39,607 bases of DNA from JAZDFP01 sp043801445 (GCA_043801445.1 JAZDMB010000047.1:1-39607); one strand, 5' to 3'. Positions 8,055 through 16,983 are shown, numbered from the stretch's first letter. Numbers and translations are program-made. Notes: generated by a model not told the origin, from the letters alone.

Positions 8055-11000
8055 CTAACGGGGTTTATTTTCTCCTTTTTCCTTGAGATACTTTTCTAAT
8101 CGATCTTTAAACATCTTTTCGTCCGGGGTTTTAGCCAATTCCTCTCGGCAGATTTCTATTGCCTTATCAATATTCCCATTGGCGTAATATGCCTCGATTA
8201 ATGTGTCAATAATCGCAGGCGCAGGAATAAGCTCCACTGCCCTACGGGCATACTGCAATCCTTTTGCCGGATTGTAGACAGGGCTGGTCTTGCCGGATGT
8301 GACCATATCCCATGCAACCTGATTCAGCAGATTACCCAATACTTCTTTAACCGGTTTGTTATCAGTGTATTTCGCCAGGAATTCCTCATACCGCTGTATC
8401 CGCGTTTCTGCCGGAGCATTCGCAACGGAGGCAGTAAGTTCACTAAGGTCCCTTAGTGAGTCGACATTTTTCCTGATGTCTATTTTGTCCTTGTTTGCCT
8501 GATACCATTCTTTCCACTGCGCTTGGTCGTATCTTTTGTCTTTGGGAAAATCAAAACCGGCATAGGCGGCAATAAGATTTATCAGGTTAACGCCATAATT
8601 TTCGGTGGTATCAAGCGAAGGGAAAGAAAGGGAATCTATTAATATTCCAATCGCATCCACCTGATATAATGCAGCCAGGCCTTTAGCCGCGGCGCGCCTG
8701 AGATAAACGTCGTCGGATTGGGCGGCTTTGCGCAGTGGCGCCAGCGCGCGTTCGTCATAGAAATTGCCGAATGACTCTGTTGCGGCTATTTGTACGGCCG
8801 GTATTGGGTCGTTATCAAGAACTCTCAGGATAACATCCAATGAGTTTGTCTTGTCTATCATTCCCAGGTATGTCACGGATAACCTGCGGACATCATCGCT
8901 CGGATCGGTAATCGCTAATTTCCGGAGCAGTGGAATCACTTTGGTCGATTGAAGATTCAGGAGACCTGCCAACGCAAAACGACGCACCTGCCCTGATTTA
9001 TCCTTTTTCATGGTTTCGATCAAGGCATACTCGCAATTTCTGAATTCCCATAATCCCAGATTATGCGCCATCAGGATTCTTACCTCTTCATCCTGCGCTT
9101 TCAGAAGAGGCACCAGATACAAGGATTCTTTTCCAGTTACCCTATTCTGTGTCAGATAATAATGGATACATTCCATAATATCCCTGTTAAATTGGCGATG
9201 CGTGGAATCCTTGATTGAATCTACCAGACAAGGAATAACATTGACACCATAATTGATTATCCGCCCAATCGCCTGGAACCTGATAAAGACATCTGGATTC
9301 TGCAATAATTTGATATCGCTGTAATACGGTGTATTTTTGACAGACCTGGGCAAAGCAAAATCGCCATACAGTTCAAGTGGATTTTGGATTGCGCCGATGA
9401 TATCGCCTCCGGCCCATTCCGTATCAAGGTGAATGCCGTGTCCAAAACTGAATCGCTCGGAATTATTCCGGCGGTTTTCGACCTGATAATTGTCATTGCC
9501 ATTGAGGTCCAAAGATATAGCAAAGGGCCAACTGCTGGCCGTAGTATCCGGCAGGACTTCACCGAAACAGCCGAATTGATAACCTTTGTCAATCGGTTTA
9601 TAGAGATATTTATCCTGTCCCAGGTAATCGAGGAATAAAGCGAAAGCAAAAGGTTTGCGGGCGGTGCCGAAAGAAGCCGCGCCGTTGGTATTGTAATAAA
9701 CGTCATCGCCGCTGTAGTCAATGAACATAGCGTTTGAACGGTCACCGGATACGCCGCCTGAACCCCATCCGGTTTCGTAGGTATCATTCCCGTTTTTGTC
9801 TATGCAAATAGCATTTGAGATATGGACGCAACTGCCTAATCCGGTTGTGCCGGTATAATGGTCGTTGCCGTTATAATCCATTGATACACCCAAAGACATG
9901 ATATAACTGCCGCCCTGAGTATAAACGCCGCCGGCTTTATAATTGTCATCACCTTCTGCGTCGGTTAATATGCCGACACCACCGTAAGCCGTAAGTTTTT
10001 TGATAAAGGGCCATGAGCGGAATGAAAGCGCGCCACCCTGACCGAAACCGGCTAATTCAGCACCGAGATTGTCTTTGGCAGGATTGAGTGCGATTTGATA
10101 GCGGTCATCGCCTTCCAGGTCGGATAAGATGCCCAAGCCGAGCGTGGTAGCGCTGCCTTGCGCATTGGTAGAAGCATCATAACTATCATTGCCGGCGCTG
10201 TCCATCAACATACCGAGCCCAAACATCCCGGCGCCCTGGCAGAAGGCATTGCCGTCATAGACATCATTACCTGACAAATCCCAAATTGCGCCTACGCCCA
10301 TTATGCCGGCGCCCTGTGAGAAATTCCCAGAATAGTATTTGTCATCACCTGCCATATCAACCAGATAACCGACGCCGAGGAATCCGAATCCCTGGACATA
10401 ATTCTTGTTAGTAACGCTGTAAATATCAGCGCCGGAATGGTCTATGCAAACGGCAATATTCGACGGCGTATAATAAGCGCCTCCGGCATTGTTGGTATAG
10501 GTATCGTTCCCGCCCAGGTCTATCAGTAATGAAGCGTCTTCTTTGTGGATATCATTGCCAAAACCCGAAATCACGACCGACCCGTAAGGCGTATCAAAAT
10601 TGGATGTCTCATCCGTGTTATTTATGTCAACATAGAAATCATCTTTCTTGAATGATTTGGTTGCGGTAACATATTCCTGAACCGCATCAGCCAGTATTTT
10701 TGCGGCATAAAAGATATTCTCGTAAGCAATCAGTCGGGCATGTTCTATGAACCGGAATTGAGTATCGACATTACCCGTCAGAGACGGCATTTTTCTGCCA
10801 TCCGGCGCAAGGAAATAGGCCGGGTTCTGGTAAAAGAATCTCTTGTCTTTTTCTGTCAGGTTTTTCTTGGCTTCTTTGTTTATTTTGCAGGCAACCAGAT
10901 AAGTCTTATAAAGTTTCAGAAACGCCTCTTGATATTTGGGAGTGAAATTCATCAGAGATAATGATTTCGCCGTCTCATCGTAAATCTTTTCTTCATAACT

Positions 11001-11417
11001 CGCGTTGACAGTCGGGAAGCCGGCAGCGCCTCTTAATACGCCGATGGCATAATTAACAGCCTCCAGTCCGTTTTCCCGGTGGTATTTATTGATTAGTCCG
11101 GTGGTATCTTCAGCCCATTGTTTCATATAAAGCGGACGGTTGGAAACATAATCAATAATCGGGAAGCGACAGGCAAGCCGGTAGAAACCCTCGTGCGCGC
11201 GGGGCAATTCGTAATTATCCAAATCAAGACCGATTCTTTTTGCGGTATATTGCAGGGGATTACCCTTAACCAGACTCTCAACCGGCTGATTATCGGCAAT
11301 AAAATAACCGGACCGTTCGACCGGTTGAATATATTCTATCTTTGGATGCGCTGTATGCCGAACACAGCCCATCACAACAAATATTGCGGTTATTGCGATA
11401 ATCAATACCTTTTTCAT
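8055..11417 (-). CDS. Large lipoprotein: twelve DxxGxDxY repeats, HEAT-like and TPR regions
   Basis: This 1120-residue protein begins with a lipoprotein signal (VVMGC, Cys about residue 18). Residues 20-290 are a helical domain I do not recognise. Residues 300-660 contain twelve repeats of about 25-40 residues, each starting with D-x-x-G-[NDAQ]-D-x-Y, for example DLGGNDTY (from residue 300), DMAGDDKY, DSAGNDSY, DYNGNDHY and DLNGNDNY (from residue 637). Most are followed by a glycine-rich segment such as QGAGIMGVGAIW. The spacing and aspartates suggest a stacked beta structure binding a cation such as calcium (inference; the motif resembles but is not the RTX GGxGxD repeat). Residues about 690-930 are HEAT-like helices (VRRFALAGLLNLQSTKVIPLLRKL and following), and residues about 1040-1110 are TPR-like. 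It is probably an outer-surface or periplasmic scaffold. Function unknown. Confidence 0.85.
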   Translation of the reverse strand: MKKVLIIAITAIFVVMGCVRHTAHPKIEYIQPVERSGYFIADNQPVESLVKGNPLQYTAKRIGLDLDNYELPRAHEGFYRLACRFPIIDYVSNRPLYMKQWAEDTTGLINKYHRENGLEAVNYAIGVLRGAAGFPTVNASYEEKIYDETAKSLSLMNFTPKYQEAFLKLYKTYLVACKINKEAKKNLTEKDKRFFYQNPAYFLAPDGRKMPSLTGNVDTQFRFIEHARLIAYENIFYAAKILADAVQEYVTATKSFKKDDFYVDINNTDETSNFDTPYGSVVISGFGNDIHKEDASLLIDLGGNDTYTNNAGGAYYTPSNIAVCIDHSGADIYSVTNKNYVQGFGFLGVGYLVDMAGDDKYYSGNFSQGAGIMGVGAIWDLSGNDVYDGNAFCQGAGMFGLGMLMDSAGNDSYDASTNAQGSATTLGLGILSDLEGDDRYQIALNPAKDNLGAELAGFGQGGALSFRSWPFIKKLTAYGGVGILTDAEGDDNYKAGGVYTQGGSYIMSLGVSMDYNGNDHYTGTTGLGSCVHISNAICIDKNGNDTYETGWGSGGVSGDRSNAMFIDYSGDDVYYNTNGAASFGTARKPFAFALFLDYLGQDKYLYKPIDKGYQFGCFGEVLPDTTASSWPFAISLDLNGNDNYQVENRRNNSERFSFGHGIHLDTEWAGGDIIGAIQNPLELYGDFALPRSVKNTPYYSDIKLLQNPDVFIRFQAIGRIINYGVNVIPCLVDSIKDSTHRQFNRDIMECIHYYLTQNRVTGKESLYLVPLLKAQDEEVRILMAHNLGLWEFRNCEYALIETMKKDKSGQVRRFALAGLLNLQSTKVIPLLRKLAITDPSDDVRRLSVTYLGMIDKTNSLDVILRVLDNDPIPAVQIAATESFGNFYDERALAPLRKAAQSDDVYLRRAAAKGLAALYQVDAIGILIDSLSFPSLDTTENYGVNLINLIAAYAGFDFPKDKRYDQAQWKEWYQANKDKIDIRKNVDSLRDLSELTASVANAPAETRIQRYEEFLAKYTDNKPVKEVLGNLLNQVAWDMVTSGKTSPVYNPAKGLQYARRAVELIPAPAIIDTLIEAYYANGNIDKAIEICREELAKTPDEKMFKDRLEKYLKEKGENKPR

Positions 11418-11443
11418 AGTTTTATCTTTGTATTCAATTTAGG

Positions 11444-11493
11444 TAATATATTAGCGTATTAGAATAAAGCTACTCCCGATTGAACATTGTTCA
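11444..11493. promoter_or_regulatory. Short palindrome and shared motif upstream of the repeat lipoprotein
   Basis: TGAACA-T-TGTTCA (11481-11493) is a perfect 13-bp palindrome about 65 bases before the lipoprotein start on the minus strand, the size of a dimeric repressor site. Nearby TTAGGTAATATATTAGCG (from about 11442) recurs with one change just after the FN3-protein gene (from about 38984). No clear promoter is seen between them. Operator function is a guess. Confidence 0.3.
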
Positions 11494-11569
11494 TTTCTTC
11501 TGTGGCTGACTTCATTCGGCTAAATAATTACTAATTGAAGATGTGCATCAAGCCCAGAATTTTGTGGCG

Positions 11570-11992
11570 TTAATCGTTATCTTCATCATCGAATAAGTCT
11601 TCATCATCATCCCAGTCGTCCTCGTGCCTGCGTTCCATTTTATTGCCGCCTTCACTGTTAGGACCGCATCTGCAGCCACCCTTGTTATCATTATTGCCGA
11701 GCCGGTTACAGCAACCGCCATTGCCGGGCATATTGTTGACCGGTGGAGGTGGAGGCATGCGCATATCCATGGGCTGGCCGTTGGGGCATTTTCCCATCAT
11801 CGGGCCCATCGGGCCATTGTTAAAGGGACCGCGCATACATTGAGGACACATTCCGCGGTCATTATATCTCTCGCTGAACTTGTTATGACAAGGCGGCTTG
11901 TGGCCATACTTTTCGTGATGCATGCTGGTCACCTTGCCGAACACAAACCCTACCACCAATGCCAATACCAATCCTACTATCCATTTCCACAT
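11570..11992 (-). CDS. Small membrane-anchored Cys/Met/His-rich protein with acidic tail
   Basis: This gene encodes about 140 residues. The start is set at ATG 11992 because AGGAGGTAACT immediately precedes it; an in-frame ATG at 12022 lies upstream of this ribosome site. Residues 2-20 (WKWIVGLVLALVVGFVFGK) form one membrane anchor or uncleaved signal. The rest is rich in possible metal ligands: MHHEKYGHKPPCH, CPQC, GPMGPMMGKC, MDMRMPPPPP, GGCCNR and GGCRCG, followed by the acidic tail DDWDDDEDLFDDEDND. Low complexity prevents a family call. Metal binding or buffering at the outer face of the membrane is an inference from composition. The good ribosome site supports a real gene. Confidence 0.65.
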   Translation of the reverse strand: MWKWIVGLVLALVVGFVFGKVTSMHHEKYGHKPPCHNKFSERYNDRGMCPQCMRGPFNNGPMGPMMGKCPNGQPMDMRMPPPPPVNNMPGNGGCCNRLGNNDNKGGCRCGPNSEGGNKMERRHEDDWDDDEDLFDDEDND

Positions 11993-12092
11993 AGTTACCT
12001 CCTTTTTTCGTCTCCAGCACAAGGCTGGGACATTTTATTATTATTAATAATATTATACCAAAATCAGGTCTTGATTGCAAGAAAACTGTGAG

Positions 12093-12130
12093 ACCACAGA
12101 TAAACACTGATGAACACGGATAATTCCTAA
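12093..12130. repeat. Fragment of the CACAGATAAACAC dispersed repeat
   Basis: ACCACAGATAAACAC (12093-12107), then GAACACGGATAATT, resembles the segment leading into the nested inverted repeats at 1779-1800 and 39051-39130, but here the hairpin part is absent. It lies between two minus-strand genes. Confidence 0.5.
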
Positions 12131-12161
12131 GCGGTATGCTGTCCCCCGAATTACGGTAAAT

Positions 12162-12587
12162 CTAGTCAAATCCAATCCATTCTTTAGTTATCGAATTATA
12201 CGTGTAGGTCAATCCGTGAAATGGAATCTGCCCCAGCCCTGGTATTTCTTCGTTTATTAAGAAACGCAAGGTAAACTTTTGTGGGTTATTTTTTACCGAA
12301 TAATAAAATTCATTAGACCTGCTATGTAATGCCTTTTTAGGTTTAGGAATTTCTTTTATGTAATTTGCAGAAGTTAATTCATCTAAATTCGCAGGATATT
12401 TATTATTAGTTTGATAATATTGTTCAAGAACATTTATTATATCAGATGCTCGACGCTTATTTTCTTGCACTGCAAATGGAACATAATAAAAAGGATTAAA
12501 TAACAACCAAAATACCACATAACAGACCAGGATTATGAAAACATAATAAATAATCCGAAATAATAACAGCGGTATTTTCATATGCAT
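12162..12587 (-). CDS. Small membrane protein with pseudopilin-like C-terminal half
   Basis: This 141-residue protein has a long N-terminal hydrophobic helix (about residues 4-36) without a prepilin cleavage motif. It is followed by a helix and a segment resembling GspG/PilE heads: VLEQYYQTNNKYPANLDELTSANYIKEIPKP. In true pseudopilins this region follows the conserved N-terminal helix, and proteins with this head but no GFxxxE leader also occur as stand-alone membrane proteins. The start may be ATG 12587 or the second ATG at 12581; neither has a good ribosome site. It sits between the Cys-rich membrane protein and the mannosidase fusion, all on the minus strand but with gaps. Role unknown. 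Confidence 0.6.
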   Translation of the reverse strand: MHMKIPLLLFRIIYYVFIILVCYVVFWLLFNPFYYVPFAVQENKRRASDIINVLEQYYQTNNKYPANLDELTSANYIKEIPKPKKALHSRSNEFYYSVKNNPQKFTLRFLINEEIPGLGQIPFHGLTYTYNSITKEWIGFD

Positions 12588-12650
12588 TAGTTAATCGCCC
12601 CATATTTCCTTGCCGAGTTCTATTTCCCCTAAACTAATTCCTTGGACACA

Positions 12651-12686
12651 TTAATTATTTATTTCCCCAGTAAATTTCGTGTCTGC
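12651..12686. repeat. 36-bp dispersed direct repeat, copy B
   Basis: Matches 6795-6830 at 32 of 36 positions. It lies 54 bases beyond the stop codon of the mannosidase-fusion gene on the minus strand, the same arrangement as copy A relative to the thioredoxin gene. Confidence 0.6.
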
Positions 12687-12739
12687 TTTGCCTCGCCCAG
12701 GCGGTTACGACCTAATTTAATTTGTTCTATACAATTATA

Positions 12740-15700
12740 CTATTTATTTTTCTCTTTTTTATATTGCTCCCATAACTCATCAGGAGTTTTACCAAATTTG
12801 TCCTTAAAGAAATCGTCAATGTCTTTTTGGTTACAAGCGGCGCATTTTTCCTTTATTAACTTATTTAATTCGGGAATGAACGTATGATGGGCATCCATTG
12901 ATTCCAGCCATTCTAAAAAGAAACCGGCTACTTGATAGCCATTCTTGTATGTTGCATTACCCTGGAATGCTGAGGGTGTTTCTTGCGGATTATCCCATCC
13001 TAATTTGAGTCTGACATAATCAGCCAATCCTTCCATCATCCACCAATAAGGGTTATTCCCGCCTATTGCGTAGCTCTGGGCTATATGCACTCCCTCATGA
13101 ATCAAAACGCCTTTGTTATTGGATGTAACTTTTTGGGGATTCATCTTTATTATATCAAGATGTTGATTCATAGTATACTTGGCAGCGAGCATGTCTTCTT
13201 TTGTAAAGGAGATTATTACATCCGAAGGATAATTTTTAACTCTATTGGTTTTAAGAATTTTCTCTACTTCAGGATATTTACTATCAAAATACTGCGCTAT
13301 TTCTTTTGCTCTTTCTTTCTGGTCCGGAAAAGTTGAATAATCAACCACGCAATATTTACCCTGTTCACGATAACTTGACGAGCTCTCCGACTTTGGCGAG
13401 CCGCGCCATTCGGGGCGGACATATGCCATTCCCAATTCCTTATTCTTCAGTTTTATGGTTTTGATTTCGTAGCCGCGCAAAGAGATTGCCAAGCCGTTTA
13501 AATCACTAATCTTGTCTTCTATCAGATTGACCTCTTCTACATCTTTTGCATCTTCAATAGAGGCATCGGTTTTCTGTCCTGTGGATTCATAAAAACGCAC
13601 AATCCAATCGTTGCTATCCTCAGCGAGTTTTAAGGCGGTAGGCAGCGCCCCTGCAATCTTGAGAAACGTCTTCTCTTGCGGTAGTTTGCCATTATTTTCC
13701 TTCCCGCCCGAACGACCGTCCGGTCGGGCAGGCACCCAAATAGCTACCGGTGAATTATTAAATTCAAATCCTCGCTGGGTTACCTGTGCTTGATGAATTG
13801 AGCCGGCATGCGGATATAATCCATAACGAATAATATGACGACCGATATCCGGTTCAGTATCCGGGTCATACGAGGAGCGAACGAGCGATAGTGTCAGCGT
13901 CTTCCCATTTGCCGAGTACCCATGCTTGCAATCATTAAGTAGCGCCACACCCCAATCATCATCTTTATTAGCTGGACTAGTTGTAACCTTGTTGCCCATA
14001 TCCGCCCACTGGAGCGCCGGTACTTCTTTTCCATTCATAGGACGCACAATATCACCAAAGGGGATAGAATAATGTACCTCCGGATTATCTATATTAAAGA
14101 CAAAGTTAGTCTTCAAAAATGGATTTCCTTTGTCTGAAGTCCCTTTTTGTTTCCAGTCAATATCCAGTGCAAATTCAATAATGTCCATGTCACGATAGAC
14201 GAAGATATCCTGCATAATCACAGAACCTTCATATCCCCTCTTAACCTGTAATCGCACATACACCGGACCATTTTCTACTACCGCAATCTTGGCTGATGTC
14301 AGATCTTGCACTTTGTTAAAATTGCCAATCTCCCAGGCGGTCATTCCATGCGGCGGTTCCCAGTAGACCTTTAATTCATTTGCCAAACCGCTTAGTATTT
14401 CGCGCCCGAGTTTCTTATCCAGGATACGAGTTACGGCTCCCGTAGCCGGGTCGATGGTCAGGTCAAAATAAGCAGTGGAGATTTTCGTTACATCAACCTT
14501 TATCTTCTCACTTGCTTGGGCACGTTTTTCCAGATGGTAAACGCGATAACCGAATGGAGGGAGATTACGAGCCACGAATATGAGGTTACCATCTGCGGTG
14601 CGCTGGACAGGACTCGCTTCTCCTTGTTGGGTTACTGCATATAGGTAACCGTCTTCAATGCCGTCCCGGGCTTTTACGCTTACCAGAGCATCACGAGCCC
14701 ATCCCAGTGTATTGAAGACCAAAACGTCCCCAGTGGTTTGTTTAATTTGCTTACTGATAACTTCGGTTGATTCATTTATAATTTTACGCATAGATTCTAT
14801 TCCGCGCTCATACATTTTTTTGCTGAGGTTGTAAGCAGCGTGAATACAGGTTCCACCCATAGTATCGTGGTGATGATTCCAAAGCAGGTCGCACCAGGTC
14901 TGAAGAAATTCCTGGCGGGGATATTGGTATCCAAAGCTGGTAGCTATCGTGGCTATAGTTTCCGCCTGCACCAGCAACGATTCCAGGTCGCGATTCCAGC
15001 GTTTCATATCGCTGTGAGTAGTATAACAGCCCTCAAAAACGGAATTTAACTCATCACGCACCACCGGAATTTCCTTGAGTTCTGATTTCTTTAATGAATC
15101 GAAAAATGCCGTGGCGGTGGAAAACTTTACCCGGGACATATTGGTTTTTTTCTGCCATTCGGAGGCGGTTTTTATATTCTCCATTGTAGGCCCTCCGCCG
15201 TGGTTTCCTACACCATAAACCCAGAGCATGTCGTGTGAGCCGGTGGTATCATAGAATTTAATCATTTCATTAAGTTGCCGGTTGGTCACATCTCCATTAT
15301 ACCAACCGCCTTCGATTGCCGGTTCTTCAAAGGCGAGGACCCGTGAGCCATCCGGTCCTTCCCACCAGGAAAGCGGTTTATTTTTACCGGCACGGCAGAA
15401 ATAGTAGGTGTCAATACCAGCCAGTCGCAGGAGTTGCGGCATAGTCCAATTGTGCCCAAAGGTGTCCGGCTCCCAGCCTACTTTGGCGGTAACACCGAAT
15501 TTCTCGCGGAAATAACGCTGGCCATAAAGGAACTGGCGGGCATGAGATTCTCCTGATATGATATTATTGTCACCCTCGCACCAGCGTCCCCCCACTATTT
15601 CCCATTGTCCTTTTTTTACCATTTCCTGCATTTTCTTGAAAAGTTCAGGATGGTTTTTTTCAGTTGCCAGATACAAAGCAGCGCTTGATTGGGAGAAGGT

Positions 15701-16687
15701 AAAATCAGGGTATTTCTCCATAAACTTAACCGCCTGGCCAAAGGTGTCTTCGCAAATCTGTATCGTCTCCGGCCATTCCCAAAGCCACTGAAAGTCAATA
15801 TGCGCATGTCCAACCAGATGTCCGGTGTATCTTTGCATCACTGAATGGACATCCGGTATTTTATGAACTGATTGGTTAAGCGCTTCAAGGTAATCTTCAG
15901 CCGAGCCTTCAAACTTTTCCGGGTCGGGGATTTTAGTTATAGTTTCATTTACCGCTTTTAGCAGATTGATTTGCTTCTCACGTTCTAAAATACCGGCAAT
16001 ATATCCCAATTCCTCTTTTTGCTCATTAGCCAGATTATAAAGTTTTGCTAAACGAACCCCCTTATCCACTAATTCCTTGAGTTCTTTTCCTTCTTTTACC
16101 TCGCTGCGTGGCACAGAAGTTACTCTAACCGATTTGCTATATCCTTCTTTCCAATCAATAATATTCAAAGATGGTTGACCATCCCTGTAGATAATAATTT
16201 GTGTGGCATCCTTATGGTGGACTATAACATTGTCAATGAACTGAATATAAAATCCAGTCTTATCGCCTTCGAATTGAATATCCCATCGCTCAGTCGAGTG
16301 TCCTGCCAGATGAGAGAGATTAATTACCCGATGATACCATTGCCCCTTGGCATTATTCAGGATTGCATCGCCATGAGCGGTGATCCCTGCCTGGTCAACC
16401 GCACCGGAGTCGCGCAAGCTAGCCCCTTCTCCTAACTGTATATCAATACCGCCTTTCAATTCGGGTTGGTCAGGATAGAGAAAAATATCATACTCCAAAC
16501 GGTCGCCTTCCTTAATCTCGATTTTGCAATCCGATATCTTATAGTAGAGATAAAAGTTTCCACCGCCTTGCCCTATGCACTGCGCCGAAACCAAAAGACA
16601 AGTATCCTTCTCATTCTTTTCCTGACCTATTGCCGATAGTATCAATATCAGAATCAGTACTGCTTTAACAAAATACTTATGGAACAT
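12740..16687 (-). CDS. Secreted GH38 alpha-mannosidase fused to a basic secretory protein (BSP) metallopeptidase domain
   Basis: This 1315-residue protein has a signal peptide (residues 1-22). Residues about 25-280 hold a beta-rich region and helices. The GH38 catalytic domain begins at HAHIDFQWLW (H296, D298 zinc ligands) and has the nucleophile motif WEPDTFGH (D408); the GH38 C-terminal beta domains run to about residue 1085. GH38 enzymes are zinc-dependent retaining alpha-mannosidases. After a Ser-rich linker (SPKSESSSSYREQG), residues about 1105-1310 match basic secretory protein (PF04450-type): the zinc site HEGVH (1197-1201) and the downstream EGLADYVRLKLGW, the family hallmark. The product is predicted to cut both mannose linkages and peptides outside the inner membrane, perhaps on glycoproteins or mannans. 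A palindrome inside the gene (13706-13729) encodes an apparent insertion, PARPDGRSGG. Families are clear; combined function is inference. Confidence 0.9.
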   Translation of the reverse strand: MFHKYFVKAVLILILILSAIGQEKNEKDTCLLVSAQCIGQGGGNFYLYYKISDCKIEIKEGDRLEYDIFLYPDQPELKGGIDIQLGEGASLRDSGAVDQAGITAHGDAILNNAKGQWYHRVINLSHLAGHSTERWDIQFEGDKTGFYIQFIDNVIVHHKDATQIIIYRDGQPSLNIIDWKEGYSKSVRVTSVPRSEVKEGKELKELVDKGVRLAKLYNLANEQKEELGYIAGILEREKQINLLKAVNETITKIPDPEKFEGSAEDYLEALNQSVHKIPDVHSVMQRYTGHLVGHAHIDFQWLWEWPETIQICEDTFGQAVKFMEKYPDFTFSQSSAALYLATEKNHPELFKKMQEMVKKGQWEIVGGRWCEGDNNIISGESHARQFLYGQRYFREKFGVTAKVGWEPDTFGHNWTMPQLLRLAGIDTYYFCRAGKNKPLSWWEGPDGSRVLAFEEPAIEGGWYNGDVTNRQLNEMIKFYDTTGSHDMLWVYGVGNHGGGPTMENIKTASEWQKKTNMSRVKFSTATAFFDSLKKSELKEIPVVRDELNSVFEGCYTTHSDMKRWNRDLESLLVQAETIATIATSFGYQYPRQEFLQTWCDLLWNHHHDTMGGTCIHAAYNLSKKMYERGIESMRKIINESTEVISKQIKQTTGDVLVFNTLGWARDALVSVKARDGIEDGYLYAVTQQGEASPVQRTADGNLIFVARNLPPFGYRVYHLEKRAQASEKIKVDVTKISTAYFDLTIDPATGAVTRILDKKLGREILSGLANELKVYWEPPHGMTAWEIGNFNKVQDLTSAKIAVVENGPVYVRLQVKRGYEGSVIMQDIFVYRDMDIIEFALDIDWKQKGTSDKGNPFLKTNFVFNIDNPEVHYSIPFGDIVRPMNGKEVPALQWADMGNKVTTSPANKDDDWGVALLNDCKHGYSANGKTLTLSLVRSSYDPDTEPDIGRHIIRYGLYPHAGSIHQAQVTQRGFEFNNSPVAIWVPARPDGRSGGKENNGKLPQEKTFLKIAGALPTALKLAEDSNDWIVRFYESTGQKTDASIEDAKDVEEVNLIEDKISDLNGLAISLRGYEIKTIKLKNKELGMAYVRPEWRGSPKSESSSSYREQGKYCVVDYSTFPDQKERAKEIAQYFDSKYPEVEKILKTNRVKNYPSDVIISFTKEDMLAAKYTMNQHLDIIKMNPQKVTSNNKGVLIHEGVHIAQSYAIGGNNPYWWMMEGLADYVRLKLGWDNPQETPSAFQGNATYKNGYQVAGFFLEWLESMDAHHTFIPELNKLIKEKCAACNQKDIDDFFKDKFGKTPDELWEQYKKEKNK
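13706..13729. repeat. Palindrome inside the mannosidase reading frame
   Basis: CGACCG (13713-13718) and CGGTCG (13721-13726) form a stem extended by GCCCG and GGGC on the outside. It encodes ARPDGRSGG at about residues 985-993, an Arg/Gly-rich segment in an otherwise ordinary GH38 C-terminal beta region. The GC-rich sequence contrasts with its surroundings and resembles the intergenic palindrome at 39071-39102 (both contain the tip GGGCAGG). Confidence 0.55.
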
Positions 16688-16794
16688 AAGTCACCTCATC
16701 TTCCCCGCCTAACGGCGGTGTTATGCTATAACCTGCTAAAGTTAAAGCAGTTATGCAAATACATCATCCTACGGTCTATCTCAGTTATCCTTGA

Positions 16795-16983
16795 GAGTGA
16801 CCCGTTCACTCCTTAGAGTAACTCTTTCACTCCTGGGAGTGACTCTTTCACTCCTGGGAGCAACTCTTTCACTCCTGGGAGTAACCCATTCACTCCTGGG
16901 AATGACTCTTTCACTCCTTGGAGTAACCCATTCACTCCTGGGAGTAACTCTTTCATTCCTTGGAGCGAACCATTCATTCCTGA
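16795..16983. repeat. Nine tandem 21-bp repeats, each a potential hairpin
   Basis: Nine units of exactly 21 bp start at 16795, 16816, 16837, 16858, 16879, 16900, 16921, 16942 and 16963. The consensus begins GAGTRACTCTTTCACTCC and ends in two or three variable bases (TGG, TTG, TTA or TGA). Each unit pairs with itself (GAGTGA with TCACTC) and with its neighbours. No unit has an insertion or deletion, and variation is limited to a few positions (CTCTTT versus CCCATT or CCCGTT). On the minus strand, AAAGGAGGTGA lies just beyond the array, but the frame it would serve starts at TTG with too short a spacing. Confidence 0.9.
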
